From: an uncultured Acetatifactor sp.
GTDB lineage: Bacteria; Bacillota; Clostridia; Lachnospirales; Lachnospiraceae
Direction: 5' to 3'
NCBI GenBank assembly: GCA_947589075.1
Contig: CANQBS010000009.1
Span: 1-54,808, forward strand
DNA length: 54,808 nt
The notes beneath the pieces are model-generated. The model was not told the origin of the DNA, ran no database searches, and saw only the letters and a program-made list of their open reading frames with translations. A program made the translations under genes and the position numbers. Each line of letters opens with the position of its first letter. Position 1 is the stretch's first letter. This document shows, piece by piece, positions 53,793 to 54,808 of the stretch.

Positions 53793-54808
53793 CTAGGATA
53801 AAAGCTCCCCAAGCATTCGATTGACCATGCCCGGATCGGCTCTTCCTCCCGTCGCCTTCATGGCCTGACCCACCAGAAAACCCATGGCTTTTTTCTTTCC
53901 GCTGCGGTAATCCGCCACGGACTGGGGGTTCTGCGCAATGATCCCCTCCAGGATGCCTTTCAGTTCCTCCGCATCATTCCGGGATTTCAGCCCGTGCTCT
54001 TCCACATACTGTACCGGGTCCGCATCTTTCTCAAACATTGCGGCGAAGACTTCCTTGGCCACGGAGGAATTGATCTCCTTCCTGTCCACCATTTCGATGA
54101 AGCTGGCAAGATGTTCGGGAGAAAAGCTGATATCCTCCGGCTCCAGCTCCTTTTCTTTCAGCAGGCGCAGGGTTTCCACCATCAGCCAGTTGGACACCTT
54201 CTTGGGCTGATGACAGATAGCCACCGCAGCCTCAAACAGATCGGCCATGTGCTTGGAGCCGGTAATGATCTCGATATCATAGTCCGGGATATCGTATTCT
54301 CTGCGGTATCTCGCCATCTTTTCCGTGCGCAGCTCCGGCTGGGCTTTTTTTACGCGGGCGATCCACTCGTCGCTGATGTAGACAGGCACCAGGTCAGGAT
54401 CCGGGAAATACCGATAATCCTGAGCGTCCTCCTTGGAACGCATGGCGTAGGAATATTCCTTGTTATCGTCCCATCTCCTGGTTTCCTGGACCACGCTCTT
54501 TCCTTCCTCCAGAAGCTCTATCTGCCTTGCCCGCTCCCCGTCGATGGCTCTGGCAATAGCCTTAAAGGAGTTGAGATTCTTCATCTCCGTCCGCGTACCA
54601 AGTTTTTCTGTCCCCATCTCACGGACAGACAGGTTGACGTCCGCCCTCATGGAGCCCTCCTGCAGCTTGCAGTCGGAGGCTCCCAGGTATTGAATGATCA
54701 GGCGCAGCTTTTCCAGGTAGGCGATAACCTCTTCTGCACTGCGCATATCCGGCTCCGAAACGATCTCGATCAGGGGCACGCCGGAACGGTTAAAGTCCAC
54801 CAGAGTGC
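53793..54808 (-). CDS. gatB: Asp-tRNA(Asn)/Glu-tRNA(Gln) amidotransferase subunit B (3' part)
   Basis: The C-terminal two thirds of GatB; the gene runs off the right edge of the window. Seen are MDFNRSGVPLIEIVSEPDM, the RTEMKNLNSFKAIARAI segment, and RRWDDNKEYSYAMRSKEDAQDYRYFPDPDL. The helical tail and YqeY-like domain end in DYRSGKKKAMGFLVGQAMKATGGRADPG. Subunit B binds the acylated tRNA and transfers the amide group with GatA and GatC, which are expected just upstream outside the window. Confidence 0.96.
   Translation of the reverse strand, partial: TLVDFNRSGVPLIEIVSEPDMRSAEEVIAYLEKLRLIIQYLGASDCKLQEGSMRADVNLSVREMGTEKLGTRTEMKNLNSFKAIARAIDGERARQIELLEEGKSVVQETRRWDDNKEYSYAMRSKEDAQDYRYFPDPDLVPVYISDEWIARVKKAQPELRTEKMARYRREYDIPDYDIEIITGSKHMADLFEAAVAICHQPKKVSNWLMVETLRLLKEKELEPEDISFSPEHLASFIEMVDRKEINSSVAKEVFAAMFEKDADPVQYVEEHGLKSRNDAEELKGILEGIIAQNPQSVADYRSGKKKAMGFLVGQAMKATGGRADPGMVNRMLGELLS

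Overview
The window is a stretch of a spore-forming Bacillota genome, most likely Lachnospiraceae. The evidence is addA/addB, LCP and sortase B genes, a SpoIIID fragment, DUF6062- and DUF6106-like proteins, a ZTP riboswitch ahead of a split PurH (separate AICAR transformylase and PurO-type cyclohydrolase), GlnRS beside GatB, and strong AGGAGG ribosome sites throughout. It has two parts with very different character.

Part 1 (1 to about 14,966) is the right end of an integrated mobile element whose left end and recombinase lie outside the window. It carries a minus-strand block of four small or unknown genes (1469-3539), a surface-display operon (5935-10272 giant repeat protein, then LCP-family protein, then sortase B, ending at 4090), and a plus-strand orphan D12-class adenine methyltransferase (11909-13183). 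A DUF3846-like and a DUF262 protein (13206-14746) follow. Large gene-free tracts hold degenerate repeats, G-rich blocks and an array of about 18 iteron-like 20/21-bp repeats (11018-11405). Two features stand out. First, the hexamer TACCCC occurs about 51 times on the plus strand and only about 3 times on the minus strand, in coding and non-coding DNA, in every reading frame and regardless of gene direction; this enrichment stops at the element boundary. Second, the element splits the sporulation regulator gene spoIIID inside its helix-turn-helix at codon 38/39, leaving the sigma-E-like promoter, ribosome site and first 38 codons at 14967-15137. This resembles the skin element in sigK and predicts developmentally controlled excision.

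Part 2 (about 15,100-54,808) is ordinary chromosome. In order it holds: a YgjP-like metallopeptidase and cutC; a MacB-like exporter operon (two ATPases, one FtsX-type permease, two adaptor lipoproteins; 16550-24586) behind a good sigma-A promoter with 19-bp direct repeats; a DNA-repair run (addA, addB, mpg, xth; 24791-33840); and a membrane protein. Next come a NagD-like phosphatase, an M19 dipeptidase, a uracil permease, and an SGNH/MBOAT O-acylation pair. A DUF6062 protein, a TetR regulator, an acidic repeat protein and a MocR/GabR regulator follow. The last part holds glnS, the purine genes (AICAR transformylase, PurO-type cyclohydrolase under a ZTP riboswitch, guaB), a DUF6106-like protein, an unknown membrane-anchored protein and the 3' part of gatB cut by the window end. 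Small tandem repeats and a dispersed palindromic repeat family ending in GTAACAGTTCAGC sit between genes.
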